Notes under the pieces: model-generated
The model's database searches: none
Told to the model about the DNA's origin: nothing
Seen by the model: only the letters and a program-made list of their open reading frames with translations
Translations under genes and position numbers: made by a program
Origin: Collinsella aerofaciens
GTDB lineage: Bacteria; Actinomycetota; Coriobacteriia; Coriobacteriales; Coriobacteriaceae
Assembly (NCBI RefSeq): GCF_018785265.1
Contig: NZ_WQPK01000024.1
Span: 1-64,000, forward strand
Reading direction: 5' to 3'
DNA length: 64,000 bases
Shown here: positions 17,812 to 27,182 of the stretch, piece by piece
Position numbering within the stretch: position 1 is the first letter of the stretch
Layout of the letters: every line of letters begins with the position of its first letter

Positions 17812-18009
17812 GTGCGCTCCACATCCATAATCCGACAAATAGGCCCAATGCATGCACATTAGAACCGTATATAGTCGAAAGTATACCCCGAGCGAGCGCA
17901 AACGACCGAATTCGGGCCATCTTAACGCCCCGAGCGGACAAGGATATAGCCTAATCTCCATATCGGACTAAAATCATGGCAGCAAACCACCTTCTCATGC
18001 GAGGACTCT

Positions 18010-19032
18010 ATGACGGCAAGCGACGCGACCGCGACAATTAAAAAGGGGAATTCGGAGCCCAGTTTCGATAAAACGGCTCAGCGCATCCTCAATCTTTTCT
18101 TTGTGCTCAACAGCTCCCCCGAACCGCTGACGACCGAGCAGATCGTCTTGGATTCTGACCTGGGATATGGCTCGGGCAATATCGACTCGGATAAGCGCAA
18201 GTTTCGGCGCGATCGTGACAAACTGCTCGAACGCGGCATCTTAATCAAGGAGGTTCGCCCCGCCGGCGCGCAGGAGACCGAGGAAAGCTCATGGACAATC
18301 GACCGCGAGCACACGTTTGCGGCAGGCGGCCTCATCACCGCAGACGACGCCGATATCCTGCTCAACGCTATCGACCAGACAATAGCGGCCGGCTCATCCA
18401 CTTTTGCCGCGCCGCTTGCCGATATTCGTTCCAAGATTGCCTACCTCACCGGCAGGACGACGGCGGACGAAGCACCGATCCGCCGCTCTCCCACCGTCGA
18501 TGCGGTATGGAGCGCCTTTGCCGAGCGATGCGCGCTGCGATTTTTATATCAGAACGGACGCGGTGAGCAGAAAGAGCGTACCGTCTGCGTCTACGGCATG
18601 TTCGAGCGCGAGGGCGTTGCGTACTTCTGCGGCCTCGACAATGCCACCGACGACATCAGGACATTCCGCTGCGACCGTATCGTTCGCGCTTGGCGTCCTT
18701 CGAAGGCCTACGCCATCCCTGCAGACTTCAATCTCAACGACTACCTGTTCTTTGAATTCGATTTTGCCGACCGCCCGCCCGTTGCGGCTACGTTCTCGTT
18801 CGCCCCGCAGACGCAGATCGATATGATCAACGGCCTCACGCGCGGGCGAGGTGAGCTCGCACACACCGATTCGGGATGGACTTGGACCGTTGACGTGCGC
18901 GATCTTGAAGCCGCCGCCTCATTTTGCATGGCCCACGCCATGGACGGCATGAGGCCCATGGCCCCCAAATCGCTCAAGCAGGCGTGGAACCACCTCATTG
19001 AAAGGACGGTGCACGAGCATGCCCGTGCGTAA
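18010..19032 (+). CDS. WYL-domain transcriptional regulator (first of a pair)
   Basis: This 340-residue protein has an N-terminal helix-turn-helix region (about 20-100, QRILNLFFVLNSSPEPLTTEQI) followed by a WYL domain (about 155-240, including LRFLYQNGRGEQKERTVCVY and the FRCDRIVRAWRPS segment) and a C-terminal WCX-like extension. WYL proteins bind nucleic-acid or nucleotide ligands; in actinobacteria a PafB-PafC pair activates DNA-damage genes. The overlap with the next WYL gene suggests that the two products work as a heterodimer. GAGGA precedes the ATG. Confidence 0.88.
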   Translation: MTASDATATIKKGNSEPSFDKTAQRILNLFFVLNSSPEPLTTEQIVLDSDLGYGSGNIDSDKRKFRRDRDKLLERGILIKEVRPAGAQETEESSWTIDREHTFAAGGLITADDADILLNAIDQTIAAGSSTFAAPLADIRSKIAYLTGRTTADEAPIRRSPTVDAVWSAFAERCALRFLYQNGRGEQKERTVCVYGMFEREGVAYFCGLDNATDDIRTFRCDRIVRAWRPSKAYAIPADFNLNDYLFFEFDFADRPPVAATFSFAPQTQIDMINGLTRGRGELAHTDSGWTWTVDVRDLEAAASFCMAHAMDGMRPMAPKSLKQAWNHLIERTVHEHARA

Positions 19033-19936
19033 ACTCACCAGCGAGCAGAGACTCTCGCGCGCCATCGACATCATGGAGGCCGTCTACGCCGCCGGCGAGA
19101 GCGGCATGACACGAACCGAGATTTGCAGTCGCTTTGACATCACGGGGGCGTCGCTCGACGAGATTCTCGAAATCGTCTCGACGCTCGCGGACCGAGAATC
19201 GGGTGCGCGTATCATCTGCGAATGCCACGGCGAGCGCGTGGTCCTCACCGGTGACGCCGGGCGTGTACTACCGCTGCGCCTGAGTGCCGCCGAGGGCGCT
19301 GTGCTCAACCACGAACTTGAATCGTTGGGGATCGAGCCCCAGGCGGCGGCTCGAATTCGACATGCTCTTCTACCCGAAGAGCTCGGCTATAACCAGCACG
19401 TCTTTGACACCGTCAACCACGGGTCGCACTGGCAGCAGCTGAGCTGCGCCATTCAGGACGGCGTTCGCTGTCGTATCTCGTATCGCTCGATGGACGATGC
19501 GCGGCCACGCGAGCGTCTGGTCGACCCCTTGCGCATTACAGCAAACGGCGACCAAACATATCTGATTGCCTGGGACATCGCGGTCGATGAGCAGCGCACC
19601 TATCGCATGGATAAAATCGAGGGACTCGCCTTGACGGAAGACTCCGTCGTGCCTCACGCACCGGACGTTGCATCCCTCCACGATTCCCTTGCCCGGACGC
19701 AGCGTAGCGCAAAGCTCTTGATGCCATTCGATATGGCGGAGCATCTGGACTGGGCCGGCATCACCCTAATCGAGCGCAGCGGGACAGACATGGCAACGGT
19801 AACCGTACATTATGGCTCCGAGCGTTGGCTGCTGAGCCAGATAATCGCAGCGGGCGGAGCCATCCGCATCTTGGATGATCCCGCCCTGTCAAAGCGTCTG
19901 TGCGATATGGCAAAAACCCTCGTCTGTCCGCTTTAG
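19019..19936 (+). CDS. WYL-domain transcriptional regulator (second of a pair)
   Basis: A 305-residue protein beginning MPVRKLTSEQRLSRAI, with an HTH (about 10-65, GMTRTEICSRFDITGASLDE) and a WYL domain (about 140-215, CRISYRSMDDARPRERLVDP and YLIAWDIAVDEQRTYRMDKI). It overlaps the first WYL gene by 14 bases, which is the PafB-PafC layout. The ATG at 19019 is preferred over a TTG at 18998. Its stop codon overlaps the stop of the convergent dinG-like gene, so transcripts of the two strands meet here. A link to DNA repair is inferred from family and neighbour. Confidence 0.88.
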   Translation: MPVRKLTSEQRLSRAIDIMEAVYAAGESGMTRTEICSRFDITGASLDEILEIVSTLADRESGARIICECHGERVVLTGDAGRVLPLRLSAAEGAVLNHELESLGIEPQAAARIRHALLPEELGYNQHVFDTVNHGSHWQQLSCAIQDGVRCRISYRSMDDARPRERLVDPLRITANGDQTYLIAWDIAVDEQRTYRMDKIEGLALTEDSVVPHAPDVASLHDSLARTQRSAKLLMPFDMAEHLDWAGITLIERSGTDMATVTVHYGSERWLLSQIIAAGGAIRILDDPALSKRLCDMAKTLVCPL

Positions 19937-22827
19937 CGCCGCCGCTCGTGGCGTGCACGCCACAGCTGTAGATAGTGCCCGATCTGCGCCGATTCGATGC
20001 GCTGGTAGGAGCTCGTGGGCAGCGACGTTAAGAACTTCTTGCCATAGCCCTTCGTCACCAGGCGAGGATCCGCCAAGATCAGCACACCGCTATCGGTCGA
20101 CGAGCGAATCAAACGCCCCGCGGCCTGCTTAACCTCGAGCACCGCCTCGGGCAGCGAATAGCGCGCCCATGCGCGGTCTTCGCGCAGGTTGCGCTCGCAC
20201 GAGAGCGGGTCCGTGGGGCTCGAGAACGGCAACTTGGGAATGATGACGCAGCGCAGCGTCTCGCCGCTGGCATCAAACCCCTCCCAGAAGGCCTTGAGCG
20301 CAAAAAGCGACGAGGTCGGTTCGTTGATAAACCGGTCGCGCAGGCGACGAGGAGATGAGTTGCGCTGCTGGCAGTTGAGCTCCAGACCCGCACGGGCCAT
20401 CTTGGGCTCAACGCGGGCGTATAGGTCCTCCATGTCACGCCGATTGGTGAACAACGTGAGCACCGATCCGCCCATGGCAAGATGGGCGTCGACCAGTACG
20501 CGCTCGAGCGCCGTAAGATAGCTCTCACGATCGCGCGGATCGGGGATATCGCCCGCAACGACTACAGCCATGTTCGAATCGAAGTCGTAGCTCGAATCCA
20601 AGTGCAGCGATGACGACGTTGAAGCACCGATGCGATCAAGGCCGACCGCATGGTTAAAGTGCTCAAAGCTTTTGGACACCGTCATGGTCGCCGAGGCAAA
20701 GATAGCCGTGTGAACCTCGGGCAGCCACTCGGTTGCCAAGGCCTCGCCAATGTCGATGCGCCCTGCGGTCATTGACTCTCCGCCGGCACGCAGCCTGCGA
20801 TTGACCTGCAGCGAATACACGTAGTGTTCATCGGTACCATCAATGATGAGTTTTAGGTTCTCGGCCAGCTCGTGCAGGCGGCGCGAGATATCACCCAGGT
20901 CGACAACAACCTCTGGCTTGTCGGCGGCGACGGCTTGCACCAGCGCGTCGACGCTCTTGTCAGCTTGTTCCAATGCGTCGATGCCAGTGTAGGCCGACTG
21001 TAAGAAATCATGCCAGTCGTCAGATTCGCGCAGCTCGGGGCCAATCCATAGATTGGCATTGTCATAGCCCCCACGGGCACGGCGACCGAGCTCGCGAACG
21101 CCATCGAACACGCCGGCGATCGCCATGCTCGCGCGCGCAACCGTCGACGTCGCCTTGGCAGTAAGGCCCAGATAGAGCGTAGAGCCCTCGGAGGTTGCCA
21201 AATCACGGGAAACCTGGCTTAGCGCGCCGGTGCTCGAGCCACCCAGACGCTCAAACAGAACGCGTGATTCGTCCGCCGAAACCACACGCGCCCACTGACG
21301 GCGCGCCTCGCGCTCGATGGAATGGGCCTCGTCGATTACCCAATGACGAATCGGCGGCAAAATCCTGCCCTCGGCCGTGACGTTGCGGAACAGCAGGGAA
21401 TGGTTGGTGACCACCACATCGGCATGCGCCGCACGACGGCGAGCGCCGTGGACCAAACATTTATCAGGAAAAAACGGGCAGAGGCGACGAGCACACTCAC
21501 GCGAGGCCGTCGTAAAGTCGGGACGGTTGACGCTGCGCCACCGAATGCCGAGCGAGTCAAGGTCGCCATCGGCTGATTGGCAGACGTACGCCATAATGAC
21601 CGCGACCGCCGTGAGCGTGTCCGCCGGATCGCGCTTGGTGGTAATCTCGACCTGGCCGCGGCTCATGCGCTCGAGCTTGCGCAGGCACGGATAGTGGTCA
21701 TACCCCTTGAGAGCGCAAAATGACAGACCACCGTCCAGTTGCTCCGCAAGTTTTGGCAGCTCATGGTACATGAGCTGGTCGGCAAGATTGTTCGATTTGG
21801 TCGCAATACCAACCGTGATGTTGTTACGGCGTGCTGCCTCGGCAAAAGGCACCAGATAGGCCATCGATTTGCCGACGCCTGTGCCTGCCTCAATTACTCG
21901 ATGAGTGCCCGTGACCAGCGCATCGCGGACCTCGAGCGCCATCGCGATCTGCTCATCACGCGGCTCGTAGGTGGGATACATGCGATTGACCAGGCCACCT
22001 GGTGCATAGTCTGCCTCGATCTCCTCACGACTCGGCATCTTGAGAACCGGCAGCTCATCGGCGTCCACCCGATCGTCGGCGCGATCGGCCTTGAGAACGT
22101 CAGCACGAGCGGCGCTGAGAGAGAAGATGGAACCAGGGTTCTGCCCTGCCAAGAATGAGAAGATAGGACGATAGGACCAAGGCACGTCCGGATGCATGTC
22201 GGCTAGGCGCGCCATGAGGCCCTGGGGCAAGTCGGTGAGCGCCACGAGCAACACGCGCCATACGCCACACAGGGCGTCGACGTCGGCATTGGCACGGTGT
22301 GATACCGAGTCGCAGCCAAACAGATCGGCCATAAAAGACAGCTTGTGCGAGGCCAGGCGCGGAAGCGCGATGCGCGACAGCGCCAGCGAATCGATCCAAA
22401 TATCGCTCACGTTGACGCCGCCTTTGACCGACTCGATAAACGAGCGGTCGAACGTGGCGTTGTGTGCGATCACCGGGCAGCCACCGACAAAATCGGCGAG
22501 AGCGGCGACGGCCTCAACCGCCGACGGGGCATCTGCCACATCGGCATTTGTAATGCTCGTGAGCTCGGTAATCTCGGCGGGAATCAGCTGTTTGGGATGC
22601 ACGAAGGTATCGAAGCGGTCGATGACCTCGCGGCCCGAAAGACGGGCCGCCGAGATCTCGATCAGCTCGTTGTCCTGCACCGAAAGACCCGTGGTCTCGG
22701 TATCGAGGACAATCACATCTTCCTCGATAAGGCCGAAGGACTGCGTTTTGGCGCGGTCAGCAAGCGTGGCATAGGAGTCGATGACAAACTGCGGCGTTCC
22801 TGACGAAACCGCGTCCTCGATTAGCAT
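19933..22827 (-). CDS. dinG: DnaQ-like exonuclease fused to DinG-family helicase
   Basis: A 964-residue two-part enzyme. Residues 1-200 form a 3'-5' exonuclease with all three Exo motifs: VLDTETTGL, IAHNATFDRSF and SHRANADVDA. Residues 260-964 form an XPD/DinG helicase with Walker A EAGTGVGKSMAYLVP, the DEAH box VIDEAHSIE and four Cys that can hold an iron-sulfur cluster (one in HYPCLRKL, three in ECARRLCPFFPDKC). The fusion is common in Gram-positive bacteria, where helicase activity may be replaced by single-strand exonuclease action. The ATG overlaps the ddl stop by seven bases. Expected role: DNA repair and removal of R-loops. Confidence 0.92.
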   Translation of the reverse strand: MLIEDAVSSGTPQFVIDSYATLADRAKTQSFGLIEEDVIVLDTETTGLSVQDNELIEISAARLSGREVIDRFDTFVHPKQLIPAEITELTSITNADVADAPSAVEAVAALADFVGGCPVIAHNATFDRSFIESVKGGVNVSDIWIDSLALSRIALPRLASHKLSFMADLFGCDSVSHRANADVDALCGVWRVLLVALTDLPQGLMARLADMHPDVPWSYRPIFSFLAGQNPGSIFSLSAARADVLKADRADDRVDADELPVLKMPSREEIEADYAPGGLVNRMYPTYEPRDEQIAMALEVRDALVTGTHRVIEAGTGVGKSMAYLVPFAEAARRNNITVGIATKSNNLADQLMYHELPKLAEQLDGGLSFCALKGYDHYPCLRKLERMSRGQVEITTKRDPADTLTAVAVIMAYVCQSADGDLDSLGIRWRSVNRPDFTTASRECARRLCPFFPDKCLVHGARRRAAHADVVVTNHSLLFRNVTAEGRILPPIRHWVIDEAHSIEREARRQWARVVSADESRVLFERLGGSSTGALSQVSRDLATSEGSTLYLGLTAKATSTVARASMAIAGVFDGVRELGRRARGGYDNANLWIGPELRESDDWHDFLQSAYTGIDALEQADKSVDALVQAVAADKPEVVVDLGDISRRLHELAENLKLIIDGTDEHYVYSLQVNRRLRAGGESMTAGRIDIGEALATEWLPEVHTAIFASATMTVSKSFEHFNHAVGLDRIGASTSSSLHLDSSYDFDSNMAVVVAGDIPDPRDRESYLTALERVLVDAHLAMGGSVLTLFTNRRDMEDLYARVEPKMARAGLELNCQQRNSSPRRLRDRFINEPTSSLFALKAFWEGFDASGETLRCVIIPKLPFSSPTDPLSCERNLREDRAWARYSLPEAVLEVKQAAGRLIRSSTDSGVLILADPRLVTKGYGKKFLTSLPTSSYQRIESAQIGHYLQLWRARHERRR

Positions 22828-23786
22828 GCAATGCCCGCTCGACGAAGGCCCATACGGATCAGGCTGTCACAGACCTGCGGGAACGTCATGTCGTCGGTGT
22901 GGCGGATCTCATCCGGATACAGCGACGTATCGGTCATGCCGGGAATGGTATTGGTCTCGAGGATAACGGGGCCGTCCTCGCTCACAATAAAGTCGCTGCG
23001 CGAGATACCCAGGCAACCGAGGGCCTTGTGAGCGGCACAGGCAAGTTCCTGAGCGCGAGCGTAATTCTCGGGTGAAATCTGCGCCGGAATGCGATGGATA
23101 TCCGTAGGGTCGACATACTTCACGTCCAGATCGTAGAACTCGCAGTCCTCGGGCTTACGAATCTCGACAATCGGCAGGGCGCGTACGTCATCTTCGCCGT
23201 ATACGCCGACGGTGATCTCGGTACCCTCGACATACTTCTCGACCAGCACTTTGTCGCCGTACTCAAACGCCTTGGCGATTGCCGCGGGCAGCTCGGAGGG
23301 CTCATGGACCAGGGAAATGCCATAGCTGGAACCGTTGACGGCCGGCTTCACAAAGCAGCGCTCGCCACAAACCTCGACGATATGATCGATATCGACTTCA
23401 TCGCCCACCTCGAGCGCAAGGCCGGGGGCAATGGAAATGCCCGCCTTGGCGTATAGGAGCTTAGAGACCTCCTTGTCGGCACCGCAGGCGCTGGCAAGTA
23501 CGCCCGAGGCCGTGTAGGGGATACCCAGGGTCTCCATGGCACCCTGCATGGCGCCATCCTCACCGCCGGCGCCGTGCATGGCAATAAATGCCACATCGAA
23601 TCCGCCGGTCGCCATGGTTACCATAAAGTCATCAGCGGCCGTGTCAAGCAGCTCCACCGAGGTGTAGCCGGCTTCCTTCAGTGCCACCACAACGTTCTTT
23701 CCCGAATCGAGCGAGATCTCGCGCTCGGCGGAATGACCGCCCGCCAAGACCGCTACGTGCATGTTCTCTAGGCTTTTACCCGGCAT
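22821..23786 (-). CDS. ddl: D-alanine--D-alanine ligase
   Basis: It joins two D-Ala using ATP for peptidoglycan precursor synthesis. The 321-residue ATP-grasp protein has the N-terminal LAGGHSAEREISLDSG, the HGAGGEDGAMQG loop, VKPAVNGSSYGI, and the C-terminal ILETNTIPGMT. In the omega-loop a Tyr (DVKYVDP) sits where D-Ala-D-Ala ligases have Tyr, so a vancomycin-type depsipeptide ligase is unlikely. GAGGAGG precedes the ATG. It is translationally coupled to the dinG-like gene and diverges from rlmN. Confidence 0.94.
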   Translation of the reverse strand: MPGKSLENMHVAVLAGGHSAEREISLDSGKNVVVALKEAGYTSVELLDTAADDFMVTMATGGFDVAFIAMHGAGGEDGAMQGAMETLGIPYTASGVLASACGADKEVSKLLYAKAGISIAPGLALEVGDEVDIDHIVEVCGERCFVKPAVNGSSYGISLVHEPSELPAAIAKAFEYGDKVLVEKYVEGTEITVGVYGEDDVRALPIVEIRKPEDCEFYDLDVKYVDPTDIHRIPAQISPENYARAQELACAAHKALGCLGISRSDFIVSEDGPVILETNTIPGMTDTSLYPDEIRHTDDMTFPQVCDSLIRMGLRRAGIAC

Positions 23787-23871
23787 GGGCAGACTCCTCC
23801 TCTATAATTTCTGCAGCTGATACCATATTGTAGCGATACCCTCTACGTTTCCCCAAAATCGAAAGGCTTCC

Positions 23872-24924
23872 ATGAATCCCAGGACTAAATCTCAGGACAT
23901 TCGCGACTTGAGCCAAAACGATATTCGCGAGCTCGTGGCCGAACTTGGCCAGCCCGCCTTCCGCGCGAAGCAGCTCATCGAATGGGTCTTTGAGAAGAAC
24001 GTTTGTTCGTTTGACGATATGACCAACCTTCCCAAGGCTTTCCGCGAGCAGCTTAAAGAGGCTTTTGCCTTTGACACGCCGACTGAACTCACCAAGCAGG
24101 TTTCCAAAGATGGCTCTCGCAAGTATCTGCTCGAGTACCACGACGGCGTTTCCGTCGAGACCGTCGGCATGCCCCGTCGTAACAAGCTTTCCGTCTGCGT
24201 TTCCACCCAGGCAGGCTGTGGCATGGGCTGTGCCTTTTGCGCTACCGGTCTCAACGGCCTCAAGCGCTCTCTGACCGCTCAAGAGATCGTCGACCAGGTA
24301 CTTCATGTATCCAACGACTTTGGCGAGCGTGCCACAAGCGTTGTCTTCATGGGCCAGGGCGAGCCGTTTGCCAACTACGACGAGGTTCTCAAGGCATTGC
24401 GTATCCTCAACGACCCCGATGGTATCGGTATCGGCGCTCGTCACCTCACCGTCTCTACCAGCGGCGTTATTCCCGGTATTCGCAAATTTGCCGATATCCC
24501 CGAGCAGTTCACTCTTGCCGTTTCCCTGCATTCCGCCATCCAGTCGACGCGCAATAAGCTCATGCCCGGTGTTAAGAAATACACGCTGCTTCGCCTTCAC
24601 GAAGCGCTTCAGCTCTACACCGAGAAGACTGGCCGCCGCCCGACCTATGAGTATGCCATGATCGAAGGCGTCAACGATACGAATCCCGAGATGCAGGCAC
24701 TCTGCGACTTCTGCGAGGGAACGCTGTGCCACGTTAACCTGATTCAACTTAACGACATCGAGGGCAGCCCGCTCAAGCCGTCGCCGATTCATAAGGTTGA
24801 GGATCTTCAGCGTCGTCTTGAGTCCCGTGGCATCGAGACCACGATTCGTAACTCCCGTGGTAACGATATTGACGCCGCTTGCGGACAGCTGAAACAGCGC
24901 TTCAAAGTTCAGAAGAGCGCATAG
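23872..24924 (+). CDS. rlmN: 23S rRNA (adenine(2503)-C(2))-methyltransferase
   Basis: A radical SAM enzyme that methylates C2 of A2503 in 23S rRNA and A37 in some tRNAs. The 350-residue protein has the CxxxCxxC cluster motif at Cys116, Cys120 and Cys123 (AGCGMGCAFCATGLNG), and the two methyl-carrying cysteines at Cys109 (LSVCVSTQ) and near residue 341 (DIDAACGQL). GQGEPFANYDEV is a family signature. It is RlmN and not Cfr-like by its overall sequence pattern. It is single, with AAAGG before the ATG and a strong terminator after it. Confidence 0.95.
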   Translation: MNPRTKSQDIRDLSQNDIRELVAELGQPAFRAKQLIEWVFEKNVCSFDDMTNLPKAFREQLKEAFAFDTPTELTKQVSKDGSRKYLLEYHDGVSVETVGMPRRNKLSVCVSTQAGCGMGCAFCATGLNGLKRSLTAQEIVDQVLHVSNDFGERATSVVFMGQGEPFANYDEVLKALRILNDPDGIGIGARHLTVSTSGVIPGIRKFADIPEQFTLAVSLHSAIQSTRNKLMPGVKKYTLLRLHEALQLYTEKTGRRPTYEYAMIEGVNDTNPEMQALCDFCEGTLCHVNLIQLNDIEGSPLKPSPIHKVEDLQRRLESRGIETTIRNSRGNDIDAACGQLKQRFKVQKSA

Positions 24925-24942
24925 GGGAGTCGCACTCCAAAA

Positions 24943-24958
24943 CGTTTCATGTGAAACA
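24943..24958. promoter_or_regulatory. Degenerate parS-like site
   Basis: CGTTTCATGTGAAACA differs from the parS consensus TGTTTCACGTGAAACA at two positions. It lies just after rlmN, 2.1 kb from the three perfect sites. It may be a weak ParB site. Confidence 0.4.
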
Positions 24959-24962
24959 TCGG

Positions 24963-25006
24963 ACGGCCCCTGTTGCAGGATATGCAACAGGGGCCGTTTC
25001 ATTTAT
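24963..25006 (+). terminator. Intrinsic terminator of rlmN
   Basis: A perfect 15-bp stem ACGGCCCCTGTTGCA / TGCAACAGGGGCCGT with a five-base loop, followed by TTCATTT. Confidence 0.85.
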
Positions 25007-25049
25007 TGACCTCAATTTTGGACCGCCGCTAGCTTCCCCATTGTTTACG

Positions 25050-25090
25050 GACAAAATAAGCAGCCCTTGTCTCATGAATCAGACAAGGGC
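25050..25090 (-). terminator. Terminator of the rsmG-par unit
   Basis: A perfect 10-bp stem GCCCTTGTCT / AGACAAGGGC with an 8-base loop. On the minus strand it is followed by TGCTTATTTTG, 33 bases past the last gene. Confidence 0.7.
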
Positions 25091-25122
25091 CGCTCAAAAT
25101 ATGCAGGGTAATTGTTAGGTAC

Positions 25123-25377
25123 CTAATAGCCTACATTTTCCCATTGGTTGCTAACCCAACCTTGATTAATCTTAGGATTTTTTGTTACCTGAGCAGTGCG
25201 CATGGCAACATCTTCTGTCATAACATCCATTTTCTTCTTGGAAGTATCGACAATATCTTGCGCACCACGAAGCAAACGACCTCGAAGTTCATCGTCTGTC
25301 GCGATCTTATAGCCAGCAAAGGCACCGGCCGCGACAGTCGTCACCAATGCAATCGCAGTTAAAATCTTATTCCTCAT
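25123..25377 (-). CDS. Small YtxH-like membrane protein
   Basis: This 84-residue protein has an N-terminal membrane helix (KILTAIALVTTVAAGAFAGY) followed by a charged helical region (DDELRGRLLRGAQDIVDTSKKK), the layout of YtxH-type proteins. The ATG at 25377 follows AAGGAGG by five bases and overlaps the parB stop by 11 bases, so it is translated with parB. No function is known; its coupling to ParB is worth noting. Confidence 0.75.
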   Translation of the reverse strand: MRNKILTAIALVTTVAAGAFAGYKIATDDELRGRLLRGAQDIVDTSKKKMDVMTEDVAMRTAQVTKNPKINQGWVSNQWENVGY

Positions 25378-26272
25378 CTTGGCCTCCTTGATCAAACTGA
25401 ATCATTTCACCAAGAATACGAGAGAGCTCTTCCTCGTCTTTAAACTCAATCTCAATCTTATTCTTTCCACGCGAGCTTTTCACGCGCACGTTGGTATTAA
25501 ATACCTGACGAAGTACACGCGCAGCCTTTTTAAAAGACTGAGGCGTTGCAGGCCGCAGCGTCTTAGGTGTCTCTCCGGCAGAAAACAATGGAGCAAGATT
25601 TTCTGTCGCTCTTACAGAAAGGCCCTCCGCAACAACCTTCTCTGCAAGTCGAATTCGAGCATCCTCATAGGGAACTGCAAGAATCGCACGTGCGTGACCA
25701 GCAGTAAGTTTACCCTCAAAAATCATCTGCTGAACTACTTCGGGGAGATCGAGAAGGCGCAGCGAGTTTGTAATTGCAGAGCGTGACTTGCTTACGGCCT
25801 TCGACAACGCCTCCTGGGTCATACCGCTAGCATCGATGAGCTGGCGATAGCCCTTAGCCTCTTCGACGGGATTCAGATCAGAACGCTGAAGATTTTCGAT
25901 AAGAGCAAGAGCCAGCATCTCTTCATCATTAACATCTTTAATGATGACAGGCAGCTCCTCAAGACCAGCAAGCTTTGACGCCTGGTAACGACGCTCACCA
26001 GCGATGATCTCATAGCCGTTTCCATGCTTGCGAACCAAGAGCGGCTGCAAAACGCCATGTTCTTGGATTGACTCGCTCAACTCGCGAAGTTCAGTTTCAT
26101 TAAAGTGAATTCGCGGTTGATTAGGGTTGGGAACGATATCCTCAATAGGTAGCTTTGTTTCAGATGCGGCATTTGAAGCAGATGCAGCAGAACCACCGGT
26201 CTCATACTCAGCCTCTGAGACCAAAGCATTGAGTCCGCGTCCCAATCCACCACGTTTCTTTGCACTAGGCAC
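25367..26272 (-). CDS. parB: Chromosome partitioning protein ParB
   Basis: A 301-residue CTP-dependent DNA clamp that loads at parS and spreads to organise the origin region. The N-terminal motif RGLGRGLNALV, the ParB/Srx CTPase domain (IVPNPNQPRIHF, GERRYQASKLAG), the HTH (MTQEALSKAVSKSRSAITNS) and a C-terminal dimerisation region are all present. It starts with GTG inside the end of parA (8-base overlap) with GAGGTGAT upstream. Three perfect parS sites lie about 0.9 kb away. Confidence 0.96.
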   Translation of the reverse strand: MPSAKKRGGLGRGLNALVSEAEYETGGSAASASNAASETKLPIEDIVPNPNQPRIHFNETELRELSESIQEHGVLQPLLVRKHGNGYEIIAGERRYQASKLAGLEELPVIIKDVNDEEMLALALIENLQRSDLNPVEEAKGYRQLIDASGMTQEALSKAVSKSRSAITNSLRLLDLPEVVQQMIFEGKLTAGHARAILAVPYEDARIRLAEKVVAEGLSVRATENLAPLFSAGETPKTLRPATPQSFKKAARVLRQVFNTNVRVKSSRGKNKIEIEFKDEEELSRILGEMIQFDQGGQDEE

Positions 26273-27065
26273 GCTTGATCACCTCTTTTGCAAGGTTCAT
26301 ATACGCTTTTGCACCCTTATTTTGAGGTGCATAGGTAATTACCGGTTCTCCAAAAGACGGAGCTTCAGAGATTTTAACCGTACGGGGAATCAGCGTCTTA
26401 AACGCCTTATCACCAAAGTACGATTGAACTTCCTCAACAACCTGATTCGACAAAGAAGTACGTGAGTCATACATGGTCATAAGCACGCCATAGGTGTCTA
26501 AGCCCTTGTTCAGACGTGATTTGACCATCTTCATTGACTCAAGCAGCTTCGTAACGCCCTCGAGTGCGTAATACTCACACTGGATTGGAATCAAAACGCT
26601 ATCTGCTGCGGTCAAGGCATTGATAGTAAGCAGGCCGAGCGAAGGAGGACAGTCAATGAAAATAAATTCGAACTCGTCCTGAATCGGCTCAAGCAAATCT
26701 TTGAGGCGGGTTTCACGAGCAATTGCGCTTACGAGCTCAATTTCGGCACCTGCAAGCTGAATCGTAGCTGGAATTACGAATACCTTTTTGCAATTTGTAT
26801 CAAGAACAAGCGATTCTGCCGGCACATCATTCAACAATGCATCATAGATGCAGTGATCAAGGTCTTCTTTTTCAATTCCAAATCCACTGGTACTGTTTCC
26901 CTGCGGATCAAAATCGACAATCAGTGTCTTACGACCCTGCTCACCCAGTGCTGCTGCAAGGTTTACAGCCGTCGTTGACTTACCGACGCCGCCTTTTTGA
27001 TTGATGATTGCAATGATACGCGTGTCTTTTGCGTTCTTAGAACGCTTAACGTCGCGAAATCCCAC
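26265..27065 (-). CDS. parA: Chromosome partitioning ATPase ParA
   Basis: A 266-residue deviant-Walker ATPase (Soj type) that binds nucleoid DNA and moves ParB-parS complexes. The motif NQKGGVGKSTTAVNLA carries the signature Lys, FIDCPPSLGLL is the Walker B region, and there is no N-terminal HTH, which marks the chromosomal type. The GTG start has AGGAGG upstream. The parS cluster lies in its promoter region, so ParB binding may also affect its transcription. Confidence 0.96.
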   Translation of the reverse strand: MGFRDVKRSKNAKDTRIIAIINQKGGVGKSTTAVNLAAALGEQGRKTLIVDFDPQGNSTSGFGIEKEDLDHCIYDALLNDVPAESLVLDTNCKKVFVIPATIQLAGAEIELVSAIARETRLKDLLEPIQDEFEFIFIDCPPSLGLLTINALTAADSVLIPIQCEYYALEGVTKLLESMKMVKSRLNKGLDTYGVLMTMYDSRTSLSNQVVEEVQSYFGDKAFKTLIPRTVKISEAPSFGEPVITYAPQNKGAKAYMNLAKEVIKRA

Positions 27066-27104
27066 GGTCCCTCCTGGTGTGTATTAAAGCTGTCAAACGG
27101 AGGA

Positions 27105-27120
27105 TGTTTCACGTGAAACA
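27105..27120. promoter_or_regulatory. parS site 1
   Basis: Perfect 16-base palindrome TGTTTCACGTGAAACA, the ParB binding consensus, 40 bases upstream of parA. Confidence 0.95.
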
Positions 27121-27143
27121 TTCCGATTCGATATCAACCGCCA

Positions 27144-27159
27144 TGTTTCACGTGAAACA
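27144..27159. promoter_or_regulatory. parS site 2
   Basis: Perfect TGTTTCACGTGAAACA, 39 bases from site 1 and on the same side of the helix within about a third of a turn. Confidence 0.95.
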
Positions 27160-27182
27160 CTGCAAGTTGTTAGTATCCATTA

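Noticed and set aside
22821..23786. Possible vancomycin-resistance type ligase
   Set aside because: The omega-loop Tyr and the overall pattern fit normal D-Ala-D-Ala ligase, and no vanH/vanX-like genes are near.
23776..25002. A 408-residue frame antisense to rlmN
   Set aside because: Composition typical of a shadow, and it would overlap the rlmN terminator and the ddl promoter.
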